The notes below the pieces were generated by a model. It was not told the DNA's origin. It made no database searches and worked only from the letters and a program-made list of their open reading frames with translations. Positions 17,354 through 27,142 of a DNA stretch of 64,000 nucleotides are shown piece after piece. The position numbers were made by a program, and so were the translations under genes. The DNA is from Chryseobacterium pennae (lineage in GTDB: Bacteria > Bacteroidota > Bacteroidia > Flavobacteriales > Weeksellaceae). Position 1 is the first letter of the stretch. Every line of letters begins with the position of its first letter. Location: contig NZ_QNVT01000013.1 in assembly GCF_003385515.1 (NCBI RefSeq), positions 1 through 64,000 of the forward strand, written 5' to 3'.

Positions 17354-17378
17354 TAGTTTTGTATATTGTATACAATAT
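17354..17378 (+). promoter_or_regulatory. -7 box and perfect palindromic operator of the GntR gene
   Basis: TAGTTTTG at 17354-17361 fits the -7 consensus. One base later ATATTGTATACAATAT (17363-17378) is a perfect 16-bp palindrome with the TTGTATACAA core typical of FadR/FCD-type GntR operators. The transcription start should fall in the palindrome, so the regulator, starting at 17388, would block its own transcription. The serine hydrolase gene behind it would be controlled too. Confidence 0.7.
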
Positions 17379-17387
17379 GCAAAAAAA

Positions 17388-18029
17388 ATGATAACACAAG
17401 AAACATTAAAAAGTCAAATAATAAAAGCTTTGTGGCAATTGATTATTGATGAGAAAATATTGCCTGACGAACCCATGAGAGAAGTTCATTTGTCAGAAAT
17501 ACTAAATATTAGTCGTACTCCTCTTAGAGATGCACTTCAGCAATTGGAATGGGAGGGTATAGTAGTATCGGAATTAAGGAAGGGATATCGGCTAGCCAAA
17601 TTCTCAGAAGATGAAATTATTGAAATTTATCCTCTAAGAGCTAAGTTAGAACCATTTGCACTGGAGCTGTCAGGTATTCCAGATCAAAGAGTTTTGGAAG
17701 AACTTATTGAAATCAATATAAATATATTGAATACAAAGACTTCTAAAGAAATTGTGGAGCTAGATGAGCGTTGGCATTTGTTGTTAATTTCCAACTGTCC
17801 AAATAAAAGATTACTGAAAATGATAAAGATCTTGCATCGGCAATCACAACGGTATGAATATGCTTATATGGCAATGAATAATACTGTTGAAAAATCAATT
17901 ACCCAGCATGATAACATAATTACTTGCTTACAAAATGGGCAGCTCCAAAAAGCCGCAGAATTGCTTGCTAAAAATAATTTGGTAGGTGTAGATACCCTCA
18001 TTAACTGGTTAAATTCTAAAAACAAATAA
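17388..18029 (+). CDS. GntR family (FadR/FCD subfamily) transcriptional regulator
   Basis: A 213-residue regulator. Residues 5-70 are the winged helix: VHLSEILNISRTPLRDALQQLEWEGIV is the GntR helix-turn-helix signature, followed by the wing RKGYRLAKF. Residues 75-205 are the all-helical FCD ligand-binding domain, with IIEIYPLRAKLEP near its start and conserved Asp and His positions (LDERWHLLL, ITQHDNIITCL) that would bind a metal and a carboxylate ligand. The ligand is unknown. It overlaps no gene, but the serine hydrolase starts one base after its stop, so the two form an operon. A perfect palindrome at its start suggests autorepression. Composition is more AT-rich than the surroundings. Confidence 0.9.
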   Translation: MITQETLKSQIIKALWQLIIDEKILPDEPMREVHLSEILNISRTPLRDALQQLEWEGIVVSELRKGYRLAKFSEDEIIEIYPLRAKLEPFALELSGIPDQRVLEELIEININILNTKTSKEIVELDERWHLLLISNCPNKRLLKMIKILHRQSQRYEYAYMAMNNTVEKSITQHDNIITCLQNGQLQKAAELLAKNNLVGVDTLINWLNSKNK

Positions 18030-18030
18030 A

Positions 18031-19695
18031 ATGAAGTATACTTTTATTCTAACCATATTAATAACTATACTACCCCCACAAATGGGATATTCTTTTACAT
18101 ATAAACACGGAAAAACCATTCCGTATGATAGTTTAAGGAAAGGTTATTTTGAAAGTAATCAATGGAATAATTCAATTATAAACTACGAAAAACTACTGTT
18201 TCTTGATCCTGAAAATAAAAATGCAGTGGAAATGTTAATTAAAATTAAGGAGAAAATAGATAAACCTAAGACAAAAAATTTTAGCAAGCTAACTAATTTG
18301 ATCAATCAGTATGCTGAAAATGAAATTAAAAAAGGCAATATAAACTCAATTGCTTTAGCTATTTATAAAAATGGAGCGGTTTTTCAAAATTACTATGGAG
18401 AAATTGATAAGGATCATAAAAACAAACCCAATGATAATACTCTATATGAAATTGCCTCTATTTCTAAAGTCTTCGTAGGCTCATTGGCGGCTAAAGCGGT
18501 GATCGAAAAAAGAATAAGATTAGATGATGATATTAGAATTTATATGGTTGAAGCATATCCTAATTTAGAATATCAAGGTACACCAATAACAATTAAAAAT
18601 TTACTAACTCATACTCTTGGGTTTAAAAATAAGATACCAGAAAAGCTAACCAAAGTTAATAAGAGAATAGCTGAAGGTTATTATGAAAGCAGACCTTTTG
18701 ATTATAATATGTCAACTTTTTTAGAAGAGCTCAAAACAGTAGAACTGAATAAAAAGCCAGGAACATTTTATGACTACAATTCTATAGGTTCAGAGCTAAT
18801 GGCATATATTTTAGAACAGGTTTATCATAAATCTTATAAACATTTGCTTCAAGATTTTTTGAACGAATTAGATATGACAAATACCTATTTGGAAGATTAT
18901 CAACAATATAAAGAAAACCTGGCTAATAGTTACACAAGCACTGGTGTATTAGCTCCCATAGAAAAGAATCCTTTATTGGGGGGTGGTTATGGTATTATTA
19001 CAACATTGCCAGATTTGATTAAACTTATGAAATTTCAACTGGAGAGCAATAATCCCCTTATAAAAGAGTCAACCAGAGTTTTGTTTGAGGATGACCAAGA
19101 TAATGTTATGGGGAACTTATGGCAAGATATGGGGATTGGTAAAGAAGAAGGATTTTATTATTCGAAAACTGGCGATACAAATGGGGTAAGAAGTGGCATT
19201 TTAATTTCTCCAGATAGCAAATATGGACAAATTGTAATTATTAATAACAAATCTGATTTAGCACTTAATGATTGGGAAATACTATTTAACAAAATAGAAA
19301 CGGACTTGATTAAGTATCCAAAATTAAACTTGAAATCAATATTGAAATCAAAGTTTATATCTGATCCTCAATTGGCTAAAAAATCATTTGATGTTTTAAG
19401 CAAACAAGAAGGAAGTTATTTCAATACCAATCTTCAATTTACATTGAATAGTCTTGGATATGATTTATTATATAGCGATAAAGAAGTAAATAATGCCATT
19501 ACAATATTTGAATTTGCAACAAAAGAGTATCCTGATAATGCAAATTCATTTGATAGCCTTGGGGAAGCTTACTTTGTAAATAAAGAATACAAAAAGGCTA
19601 TTCTAAATTATAAAAAATCACTTAAACTAGATCCAAATAATGATAATGCTAAAAAACACATTTCTGAAATAAATAAATTAAAATCTGATCATTGA
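18031..19695 (+). CDS. Serine hydrolase (class C beta-lactamase/PBP-like) with terminal TPR repeats
   Basis: A 554-residue exported protein with a signal peptide of about 21 residues. A TPR-like unit (about 36-75) leads into a penicillin-binding-protein-like serine hydrolase (about 85-420). Its SxxK motif is S143-I-S-K146 and its third motif is K379-T-G in YSKTGDTNGVRSG. The second motif, normally Y-x-N, reads Y249-N-S. A further TPR (about 490-545, PDNANSFDSLGEAYFVNKEY) closes the protein. Such proteins act in the periplasm on peptides or esters; a true beta-lactamase is unlikely to carry TPRs. It starts one base after the GntR gene. The AT-rich composition suggests acquisition with the regulator. 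Confidence 0.85.
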   Translation: MKYTFILTILITILPPQMGYSFTYKHGKTIPYDSLRKGYFESNQWNNSIINYEKLLFLDPENKNAVEMLIKIKEKIDKPKTKNFSKLTNLINQYAENEIKKGNINSIALAIYKNGAVFQNYYGEIDKDHKNKPNDNTLYEIASISKVFVGSLAAKAVIEKRIRLDDDIRIYMVEAYPNLEYQGTPITIKNLLTHTLGFKNKIPEKLTKVNKRIAEGYYESRPFDYNMSTFLEELKTVELNKKPGTFYDYNSIGSELMAYILEQVYHKSYKHLLQDFLNELDMTNTYLEDYQQYKENLANSYTSTGVLAPIEKNPLLGGGYGIITTLPDLIKLMKFQLESNNPLIKESTRVLFEDDQDNVMGNLWQDMGIGKEEGFYYSKTGDTNGVRSGILISPDSKYGQIVIINNKSDLALNDWEILFNKIETDLIKYPKLNLKSILKSKFISDPQLAKKSFDVLSKQEGSYFNTNLQFTLNSLGYDLLYSDKEVNNAITIFEFATKEYPDNANSFDSLGEAYFVNKEYKKAILNYKKSLKLDPNNDNAKKHISEINKLKSDH

Positions 19696-19800
19696 AAAGC
19701 AAAGCAATAAGCACTATTACCAAATCATCATCCGATTTTTTTAGAATCTTTATAAAAACTGAGTATTCAACCAATATATCTTTTTCCTGAAAACTTTTAT

Positions 19801-19838
19801 AAAGAAAAGGCTATTCATCACTGAATAGCCTTTTCTTT
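19801..19838. terminator. Strong bidirectional terminator
   Basis: AAAGAAAAGGCTATTC (19801-19816) and GAATAGCCTTTTCTTT (19823-19838) form a perfect 16-bp stem with a 6-base loop. It separates the convergent serine hydrolase and ribF genes and has A and T runs suitable for both directions. Confidence 0.9.
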
Positions 19839-19843
19839 ATATC

Positions 19844-20764
19844 TTAAAAATTAAATTCTTCTGTTAATCGCTTATCTTCGTCTAGTCGCTCAATAAGTTT
19901 TTCCAAACCTTCAAACTTGATTTCATCATGAAGAAAATCTCTGAATCTCACAGTGATCTTTTCATCATAAATATCATCGTCAAAATCAAGGATATACACT
20001 TCAACGGTTAATTTTTCTCCATTTACCGTAGGATTGGTTCCAATGCTCAGCATTCCTTTATATTGCTGACCTTTTATGTCTACTTCAACAATATAAGCTC
20101 CTTTTTTAGGTAAAAGTTTAATAGATTGCGTATCGATATTAGCCGTAGGATAACCTATAGTTCTTCCGATTTTCTTGCCATGAACTACAGTTCCGGAAAC
20201 AGGGTAGAAGTATCCCAACATTTCATTGGCTTCTTTAATATTTCCCGTTAAAAGTGCATTACGAACCTTGGTAGAACTGATATTATTTTCATGAATGTTA
20301 ATGGCTTCCATCTGTTCCACTTCAAAATCCAGTTCTTTGGACAGCTTTTGAAGAAGTTCAAAATTTCCGCTTTTATTTTTTCCGAAAGAATGATCGTATC
20401 CTATAATAAGGTATTTCACATTAAGTTTATCAATCAGGATCTGGCGTACAAATTCTTCTCCGGTAAGGTTTCTGAATTCTTCGTCAAACTCCTTCAGAAA
20501 CAAATTGTCAATGCTGTACTTTTCAATACGCTGTTGCTTTTCCTCTATTGTATTCAGGAGTTTTAAATCTTCATTGGGATTAAAAACAAACCTCGGATGT
20601 GGCCAGAACGTAAGGATGGCCGTTTCCAGATTGTTCTCTGTTCCTACTTTAATTAGTTCATCGATAATACTTTTATGTCCAAGATGCACCCCGTCAAACA
20701 TACCTAAAGACAATGCTAGAGGCTTTTGAGAGGTATAATCTTTAAAATTCTTGAAAACTTTCAA
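19844..20764 (-). CDS. ribF: Bifunctional riboflavin kinase/FAD synthetase
   Basis: This enzyme makes FMN from riboflavin and then FAD. The N-terminal FAD synthetase domain has the nucleotidyltransferase motif SLGMFDGVHLGHKSI and the IIGYDHSFGKNKSG segment. The C-terminal flavokinase domain (from about residue 180) has VVHGKKIGRTIGYPTANI and the KGAYIVEV and GTNPTVNG motifs. I start at TTG 20764 (MKVFKNFKDYTS), giving 306 residues, the usual length. The frame is open further upstream, but that extension (MVHCYIDRLLHYIYI) looks non-coding and crosses the promoter, whose -7 box lies at 20784-20791. It is divergent from atpD. Confidence 0.93.
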   Translation of the reverse strand: MKVFKNFKDYTSQKPLALSLGMFDGVHLGHKSIIDELIKVGTENNLETAILTFWPHPRFVFNPNEDLKLLNTIEEKQQRIEKYSIDNLFLKEFDEEFRNLTGEEFVRQILIDKLNVKYLIIGYDHSFGKNKSGNFELLQKLSKELDFEVEQMEAINIHENNISSTKVRNALLTGNIKEANEMLGYFYPVSGTVVHGKKIGRTIGYPTANIDTQSIKLLPKKGAYIVEVDIKGQQYKGMLSIGTNPTVNGEKLTVEVYILDFDDDIYDEKITVRFRDFLHDEIKFEGLEKLIERLDEDKRLTEEFNF

Positions 20765-20783
20765 AACGGGAAAAATTTGACTG

Positions 20784-20814
20784 CAAATATAGATATAATG
20801 TAACAATCTATCAA
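20784..20814 (-). promoter_or_regulatory. Promoter of ribF
   Basis: On the minus strand TTG (20812-20814) and TATATTTG (20784-20791) are 20 bases apart. The leader would be only about 15 bases, which fixes the TTG start at 20764. Confidence 0.7.
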
Positions 20815-20921
20815 TATAACAATGGACCAATATTTTTTTCTGGTAAATAGGTTTGTAAAACTAGTAAACAGTGCCTTTGGTAAATTTCTAAAAAGTATGA
20901 TAAAAATCTTTTTTTTACCAA

Positions 20922-22480
<1,559 letters not shown>

Positions 22481-22527
22481 TAATTAGACATAAAGATATC
22501 AGATACTAGACATGAGACTTTAAAGTG

Positions 22528-22551
22528 TCTGAAATCTGAAATCTGAAATCT
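22528..22551. repeat. Three-copy 7-bp tandem repeat between atpD and atpC
   Basis: TCTGAAA repeats three times from 22528 to 22548 and a partial copy follows. It occupies the 87-base spacer inside the atpDC operon, together with an AGATATCAGATACTAGACA segment. Confidence 0.7.
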
Positions 22552-22567
22552 TCAAATCTAAATTAAA

Positions 22568-22849
22568 ATGAATATAAAAATTTTAACACCAGAATACGTA
22601 GTTTTTGAAGGAGAAGTAAACTCAGTATTATTGCCTGGAAAAAATGGTGAATTTCACATCATGAAAAACCACGCAGGAATTGTTTCTTCTTTAATTGGTG
22701 GGAAAGTAAAGCTTTTTACAAACTCTGTAGATGAAGCTTTCGCAAAAAACCTAACCAAAGAAAATGATAAAGACTCTATCTTTTCATATTCTATCAAAAG
22801 CGGTGTTGTGGAATTTAATCATAACAAAGGAATTATCCTTTGCGAATAA
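22568..22849 (+). CDS. atpC: F0F1 ATP synthase subunit epsilon
   Basis: A 93-residue protein consisting only of the N-terminal beta-sandwich of the epsilon subunit: MNIKILTPEYVVFEGEVNSVLLPGKNGEFHIMKNHA is the family start, ending VVEFNHNKGIILCE. The usual C-terminal helical hairpin, which inhibits ATP hydrolysis, is absent. Short epsilon subunits are common in Bacteroidota. It follows atpD in the same direction, 87 bases downstream, and is closed by a terminator. Confidence 0.95.
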   Translation: MNIKILTPEYVVFEGEVNSVLLPGKNGEFHIMKNHAGIVSSLIGGKVKLFTNSVDEAFAKNLTKENDKDSIFSYSIKSGVVEFNHNKGIILCE

Positions 22850-22876
22850 TTAAATGAAAAGCTAAATATATTTTCA

Positions 22877-22908
22877 AAAAAGTGTAACTTTGGTTACACT
22901 TTTTTTAT
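22877..22908 (+). terminator. Terminator of the atpDC operon
   Basis: AAAGTGTAAC and GTTACACTTT form a stem around a TTTG loop, followed by a T-run. Confidence 0.85.
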
Positions 22909-22934
22909 TTCATATCATGTAAAAGTCTGATTCT

Positions 22935-23753
22935 ATGAAGAAAAGTATAATCATATTCTTTACAATTCTGGGAATTTTCCTCAATGCTCAGAATATTAAA
23001 ACCAAAAGAGGAATTATCAATTTAGACGGAATCCCGGTGGCGAAAATATCCAATAAATCCAATGAGTATACCTTCATGGATTTAAAGGAAACACCATTGT
23101 ATACAATAAAATTTATTGATAAAAGTATTGTTGACTCTGTCAGAGACAGCTATATACAGATTAATAGGGTATATAACAGGGATAAAACCATTGAAGTAGA
23201 TTATTCATCACCTTCTGCATTTTCCGGAGAAGAAAAATCTGCGGTATATACTTCTGTGAAAGATTTTAAAATCATTGATAATAAAGGAATAAACGTAAAG
23301 ACCCTGGATGAGCTGTTTTCAAATGTTCCTAAAAGGAAACTGGACAGTAAAACAAAAGATGCCTATACGATCAGAAAGAAGATTGATAAAATGAATCTGG
23401 AAGTCAATAAAGTAGGTGAGATCCTTAGCAATGGAGTTCCTGTCGGTTATTTTACGAATCTACCAGTAAGTTTTGGTTCAGATGATAAAATCATGGAGAA
23501 AAGCTTTCTGGATATTGAGATCTATGATGCAAAAAGTAAGCTCATAGGTAGATATATTACAACCACGAAGCAACTAAAAACAGCTGGTGGAAAGTCTTTT
23601 ACCCTCTTCAAGGAAATGTCCGGAAGAGCATCAATCTTAAAATATCCAACCTATAAAGCACTTGCCGAACGTATGGCCATCATGGATCCCAATTTTATTA
23701 AAATCCAGGAAAAGGTAACTGTAGGCCCAGTTACAAAAGATACTCCTAATTGA
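22935..23753 (+). CDS. Hypothetical exported protein
   Basis: A 272-residue protein with a signal peptide (residues 1-18, ending LNAQ). The mature part is rich in strands, with two similar segments: INLDGIPVAKISNKSNEYTF near the start and EVGEILSNGVPVGYFTN-like sequence near residue 165. It may therefore be a duplicated small beta domain. I do not recognise a family. The stop codon is the first unit of a TGAAT tandem repeat. It is a single gene between two terminators. Confidence 0.7.
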   Translation: MKKSIIIFFTILGIFLNAQNIKTKRGIINLDGIPVAKISNKSNEYTFMDLKETPLYTIKFIDKSIVDSVRDSYIQINRVYNRDKTIEVDYSSPSAFSGEEKSAVYTSVKDFKIIDNKGINVKTLDELFSNVPKRKLDSKTKDAYTIRKKIDKMNLEVNKVGEILSNGVPVGYFTNLPVSFGSDDKIMEKSFLDIEIYDAKSKLIGRYITTTKQLKTAGGKSFTLFKEMSGRASILKYPTYKALAERMAIMDPNFIKIQEKVTVGPVTKDTPN

Positions 23754-23780
23754 ATTGAATTGAATTGAATTGAATTGAAT
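23751..23780. repeat. Six-copy 5-bp tandem repeat (TGAAT)
   Basis: TGAAT repeats exactly six times, starting at the stop codon of the upstream gene. Because TGA appears in each reading frame of the tract, copy-number change would not extend the protein. Confidence 0.85.
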
Positions 23781-23801
23781 CCGTTTAAAAAATACATAAA
23801 C

Positions 23802-23837
23802 AAAAACCTTGGAGCAACTTTCCGAGGTTTTCTTTTA
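23802..23837 (+). terminator. Rho-independent terminator
   Basis: AAAACCTTGG and CCGAGGTTTT form a 10-bp stem with one wobble pair and an 8-9 base loop, with T-rich sequence after it. Confidence 0.75.
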
Positions 23838-23872
23838 TAACCACTTCATTACATAGATTCTTCACTTATTTT

Positions 23873-23925
23873 ATTCGTGCATTCGTGGCAAAAAATATAC
23901 GCCACGAATGCACGAATTTTCTTTT
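23873..23925. repeat. Interspersed perfect inverted repeat ATTCGTGCATTCGTGGC
   Basis: The 17-base arm at 23873-23889 is exactly complementary to 23901-23917, with an 11-base AT loop and T-rich sequence on the right. A single degenerate half copy is found at 58480-58496. It lies in a 375-base gap with no coding frame; the rest of the gap holds a short GCAACAGGCTTTAGCC segment at about 24051-24066. Confidence 0.8.
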
Positions 23926-24128
23926 TTGCTGTGTGTAAAATAGCGTATAATTATCTGATAAATCTGTGATATCTATATCTTTTCCAGATTCTTACGATAT
24001 GACAAAGATGCGGATATTTAGATGGAGTTCAAAGTAAAAATAATTCAATAGCAACAGGCTTTAGCCAAAACATTACAACAAATCTCATATTGATTTATTT
24101 TTAGTATTTTAATCTAAAATAAATTCCA

Positions 24129-24731
24129 ATGAAGAAGATAGTATTTTTTGTTGCCTTATTTCTGTTCTCAATGGCTCCAGCCCAGAAGAAATTCCAGATA
24201 ATCTATCAGAATGAGGATTATTATACAGCTTATATTGCTGATAAAAATGGGAAAGTCATCAGGAAACTTGATGATTCATTTGGTTTGAATTATAGACCAG
24301 AAACTTTAGGTTATTTCTCTATTTTCTCAATAAAAGGAGAAGAGGGTTGGACAGCCATTGACATCAACGGAAAGAAGTTATTTAAAGTTTTGAATACCGA
24401 AATAGGAACTATGAGTCCTGATGATATCATTCAAAAAAAGATAAGGATTGTTGATGAGAACAATAAAATTGGATTTGCAGATGAGAAAGGGAGAATAATT
24501 ATTAAACCTCAATTTGAGGAAGTATCTTCCTTTTACCATGGAAAGGCTATTATTGGAGAAAAATGCAAAAAGAAATCTTTGAATGACCATCCACAAGAGC
24601 AAGGCTGTCAACATTATTTCATTGAATGTGAAAATAATGGATACATCAACACTAAAGGAGAAGTCATCGAATTGGGAAAATACACTTTTGAAGAAATAGC
24701 CAATAAGATCAAATGGAAATATGATTACTAA
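24129..24731 (+). CDS. WG-repeat (KWG-like) exported protein
   Basis: A 200-residue protein with a signal peptide (ending MAPAQ). The repeats are of the WG beta type: EGWTAIDINGKKLFKVLN, then NKIGFADEKGRIIIKPQFEEVSSFYHGKAII, then NGYINTKGEVIELGKYTFEE. Here WG appears as IGF and GYI variants. Such repeats form beta propeller-like or stacked structures of unknown binding role. Two cysteines lie in the segment CKKKSLNDHPQEQGC. Function unknown. It converges on the radical SAM gene. Confidence 0.8.
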   Translation: MKKIVFFVALFLFSMAPAQKKFQIIYQNEDYYTAYIADKNGKVIRKLDDSFGLNYRPETLGYFSIFSIKGEEGWTAIDINGKKLFKVLNTEIGTMSPDDIIQKKIRIVDENNKIGFADEKGRIIIKPQFEEVSSFYHGKAIIGEKCKKKSLNDHPQEQGCQHYFIECENNGYINTKGEVIELGKYTFEEIANKIKWKYDY

Positions 24732-24834
24732 AAGACTCATTCAGAATTTAAAAATCTGCGTCATCAGCAAAATCAGCGAAAGAAAAATAAAAAAATCATT
24801 AATTAGAAAATTCCTGAGAAAAATCACCACAATT

Positions 24835-27030
24835 TTACAAACTCAAAATCACCCCATTTCCCTTCAATTGCTGCATAGGTTTTGAGAACCAGAACAATTC
24901 AAAATCTTCAAAATTTTCTTCAAACTGAGTCTTAAGTTGCTGAACTGTAGGTTTTTTCTGATTGTCTATAGAATGTTCTTCCAAAATATTCATCAGCCAT
25001 TCTGCTTTGTCCTGTTCCATTTCAACCTTAACAATATTGGTTTTTAAGTGGAATGTAAGAAGTGTATATGTACCAGAATATTTCTTTTTATTTTTTATGC
25101 GATTCTCAGCGATTACATTTTTGGTTAAAAAGACAACTTTTGAATTTCCTTTAAATTTAAAATCTTCCTCTTCCAATAAACTGTCGTGAATATAATCGGG
25201 ATGGATTGTTGTTCTTGGAATTTTAAAATCAAACCACTCTTGAAGAGGAAGTTCAAAATTAATTCCGTGCATATAATTGAATAAGGATTTTTTTAAACCT
25301 GAACTAAATTTACCATGATTGATTCCGGTCTTGTCCGTAAAATCAATATCATTATTAGCAAATAAAATTTCCTGTTTGATTGGAGTCACTCCAAACTCTT
25401 CAGGGTTTAATCCAACAGGTGAATGGGCAGTCATTGCAAACTGATGCCAGAATCCACTTTGAAGAATTCCCATTTCAAATAACTGGCGAATCATTTCCAT
25501 AGAATCAATCGTTTCCTGAATGGTTTGTGTTGGGTAGCCATACATCAGATAAGCATGGATCATAACTCCGGCTTCTGTAAAATTTCTTGTCACTTTTGCA
25601 ACCTGTTCCACAGAAATTCCTTTATCAATTAATTTTAATAAACGGTCACTTGCTACTTCCAATCCACCAGAAACAGCAACACAACCTGAAAGCTTTAATA
25701 AATAACATAAATCACGGGTGAAGCTTTTTTCAAAACGAATATTAGTCCACCAGGTAACTACAAGGTTTCTTCTGAGAATTTCAAGAGCAACCTCTCTCAT
25801 CAAAGCCGGTGGTGCGGCTTCATCAACAAAATGGAATCCGGTTTCCCCTGTTGTTTTAATAAGTTCCTCCATTCTGTCAACCAGAATTTTAGCAGAAATA
25901 GGTTCGTAGATCTTAATATAATCTAAAGAGATATCACAGAAAGTGCATTTTCCCCAATAGCATCCGTGAGCCACGGTTAATTTATTCCATCTTCCGTCAC
26001 TCCACAAACTGTGCATGGGATTGGCGATTTCAATGACTGAAATATATTGATCCAGTCTTAAATCCGTATAATCCGGCGTGCCAATATCTACCTGCTTATA
26101 ATCATGTCTTTTGGTGTTGTTCTTATAAACGACTTCCTGATTTTCAAGTAAAAATGTTCTTTTGTATTGGTGTTCTTCGTTTTGCTGAGGATGGCAGACA
26201 TTTTCACATAGAAGTTCAAGAGGAAGTTCTCCATCATCTAATGTTATAAAATCAAAAAACTCAAATACCCTTTGATCTTTGATTTCTCTTAATTCAGTGT
26301 TGGGAAAGCCTCCTCCCATTGCAATTTTAATGTGTGGAAAATTTTTCTTTATAAACTGTGCACTTCTGAATGCAGAATATAAATTTCCTGGAAATGGAAT
26401 AGAAAAGCACACCAATTTAGGTTGAACAGTTTCTATTTTTTCTCGAAGAATGGTTAAGGTGAAATCATCGATAAATGTTTCTTTATCAGCTAATTTTGAA
26501 TATAATTCATCAAAAGAATTGGCACTTTTTCCTAATCGTTCGGCATATCTGCTGAAACCGAAATCAGCATCAACATTTTCAACAATATAGTCTGAAATAT
26601 CCTCCAGATATAAAGTCGCTAAATGTTTTGCTTTATCCTGTAATCCCATGTTTCCGAAAGCAAATTCCATATCATCCAACTGGTTGAAACGGGAAGCTTC
26701 AGGAAGAAAGTTCATGCTGCAGATCTGTCTTGCCAGTGTAGGAGTTTTCCCTTGTAAAAAAGGAATCACCTGGTCAATGGTTTTTAAATATTCTTCTCTT
26801 AATGCATAAATTCTCTGGGAATTTTCAGAAATATTCTGAACATCAATTTCTTTATTGAAAACTTTTTGTAATCCACCATTTGAAAATAACTCCAAAATAA
26901 CATCTATTCCTAAATCAATCTGATAACTGGAAATATTTTTAGTATTTAAAAATCCTTTAATATAGGCAGTAGCTGGATAAGGAGTGTTAAGTTGGGTAAA
27001 AGGCGGAGTAATAAGAAGTAAGTCTTTCAA
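24835..27030 (-). CDS. B12-binding-domain-like radical SAM protein
   Basis: A 731-residue protein. Residues 1-300 resemble the cobalamin-binding half of B12 radical SAM enzymes (LLLITPPFTQLNTPYPATAYIKGFL at the start, then AMGGGFPNTEL and FDFITLDDGELPL), but no DxHxxG motif is seen. Residues 345-560 are the radical SAM barrel. The cluster ligands are C357, C362 and C365, in GCYWGKCTFC, so spacing is C-x4-C-x2-C rather than the usual C-x3-C-x2-C. TTGETGFHFVDEAAP, VSGGLEVASDRLLKLIDKG and MIHAYLMYGYPTQT follow the barrel pattern. Substrate unknown. It is monocistronic, with its own promoter at 27044-27075. Confidence 0.88.
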   Translation of the reverse strand: MKDLLLITPPFTQLNTPYPATAYIKGFLNTKNISSYQIDLGIDVILELFSNGGLQKVFNKEIDVQNISENSQRIYALREEYLKTIDQVIPFLQGKTPTLARQICSMNFLPEASRFNQLDDMEFAFGNMGLQDKAKHLATLYLEDISDYIVENVDADFGFSRYAERLGKSANSFDELYSKLADKETFIDDFTLTILREKIETVQPKLVCFSIPFPGNLYSAFRSAQFIKKNFPHIKIAMGGGFPNTELREIKDQRVFEFFDFITLDDGELPLELLCENVCHPQQNEEHQYKRTFLLENQEVVYKNNTKRHDYKQVDIGTPDYTDLRLDQYISVIEIANPMHSLWSDGRWNKLTVAHGCYWGKCTFCDISLDYIKIYEPISAKILVDRMEELIKTTGETGFHFVDEAAPPALMREVALEILRRNLVVTWWTNIRFEKSFTRDLCYLLKLSGCVAVSGGLEVASDRLLKLIDKGISVEQVAKVTRNFTEAGVMIHAYLMYGYPTQTIQETIDSMEMIRQLFEMGILQSGFWHQFAMTAHSPVGLNPEEFGVTPIKQEILFANNDIDFTDKTGINHGKFSSGLKKSLFNYMHGINFELPLQEWFDFKIPRTTIHPDYIHDSLLEEEDFKFKGNSKVVFLTKNVIAENRIKNKKKYSGTYTLLTFHLKTNIVKVEMEQDKAEWLMNILEEHSIDNQKKPTVQQLKTQFEENFEDFELFWFSKPMQQLKGNGVILSL

Positions 27031-27043
27031 CAGAAATTTTTTG

Positions 27044-27075
27044 CAAAGTTATAAGTTTTAAATGCAAAAGAGCAA
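27044..27075 (-). promoter_or_regulatory. Promoter of the radical SAM gene
   Basis: On the minus strand TTG (27073-27075) and TAACTTTG (27044-27051) are 21 bases apart, ending 13 bases before the start codon. Confidence 0.7.
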
Positions 27076-27142
27076 AAGTTTTGATTAATTATTCACCTAA
27101 AAGCATAAAATACTTTTCTCTAATTTCTGTGCCTATTTATGA

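Larger units (their letters stand above)
17047..17387. other. 341-base gap before the GntR gene: terminator, inverted repeat and short open frame
   Basis: After the terminator at 17075-17110 the gap holds a perfect 9-bp inverted repeat, CATGCTCAT (17130-17138) and ATGAGCATG (17155-17163). A 30-codon open frame at 17155-17247 begins MSMKTIKSQFLRCLKW and has no recognisable family. The stretch to 17353 could be decayed coding sequence. The promoter and operator of the GntR gene occupy the end. Confidence 0.45.

Noticed and set aside
20765..20830. N-terminal extension of ribF
   Set aside because: It crosses the ribF promoter, adds an atypical MVHCYIDRLLHYIYI start, and makes the enzyme longer than usual.
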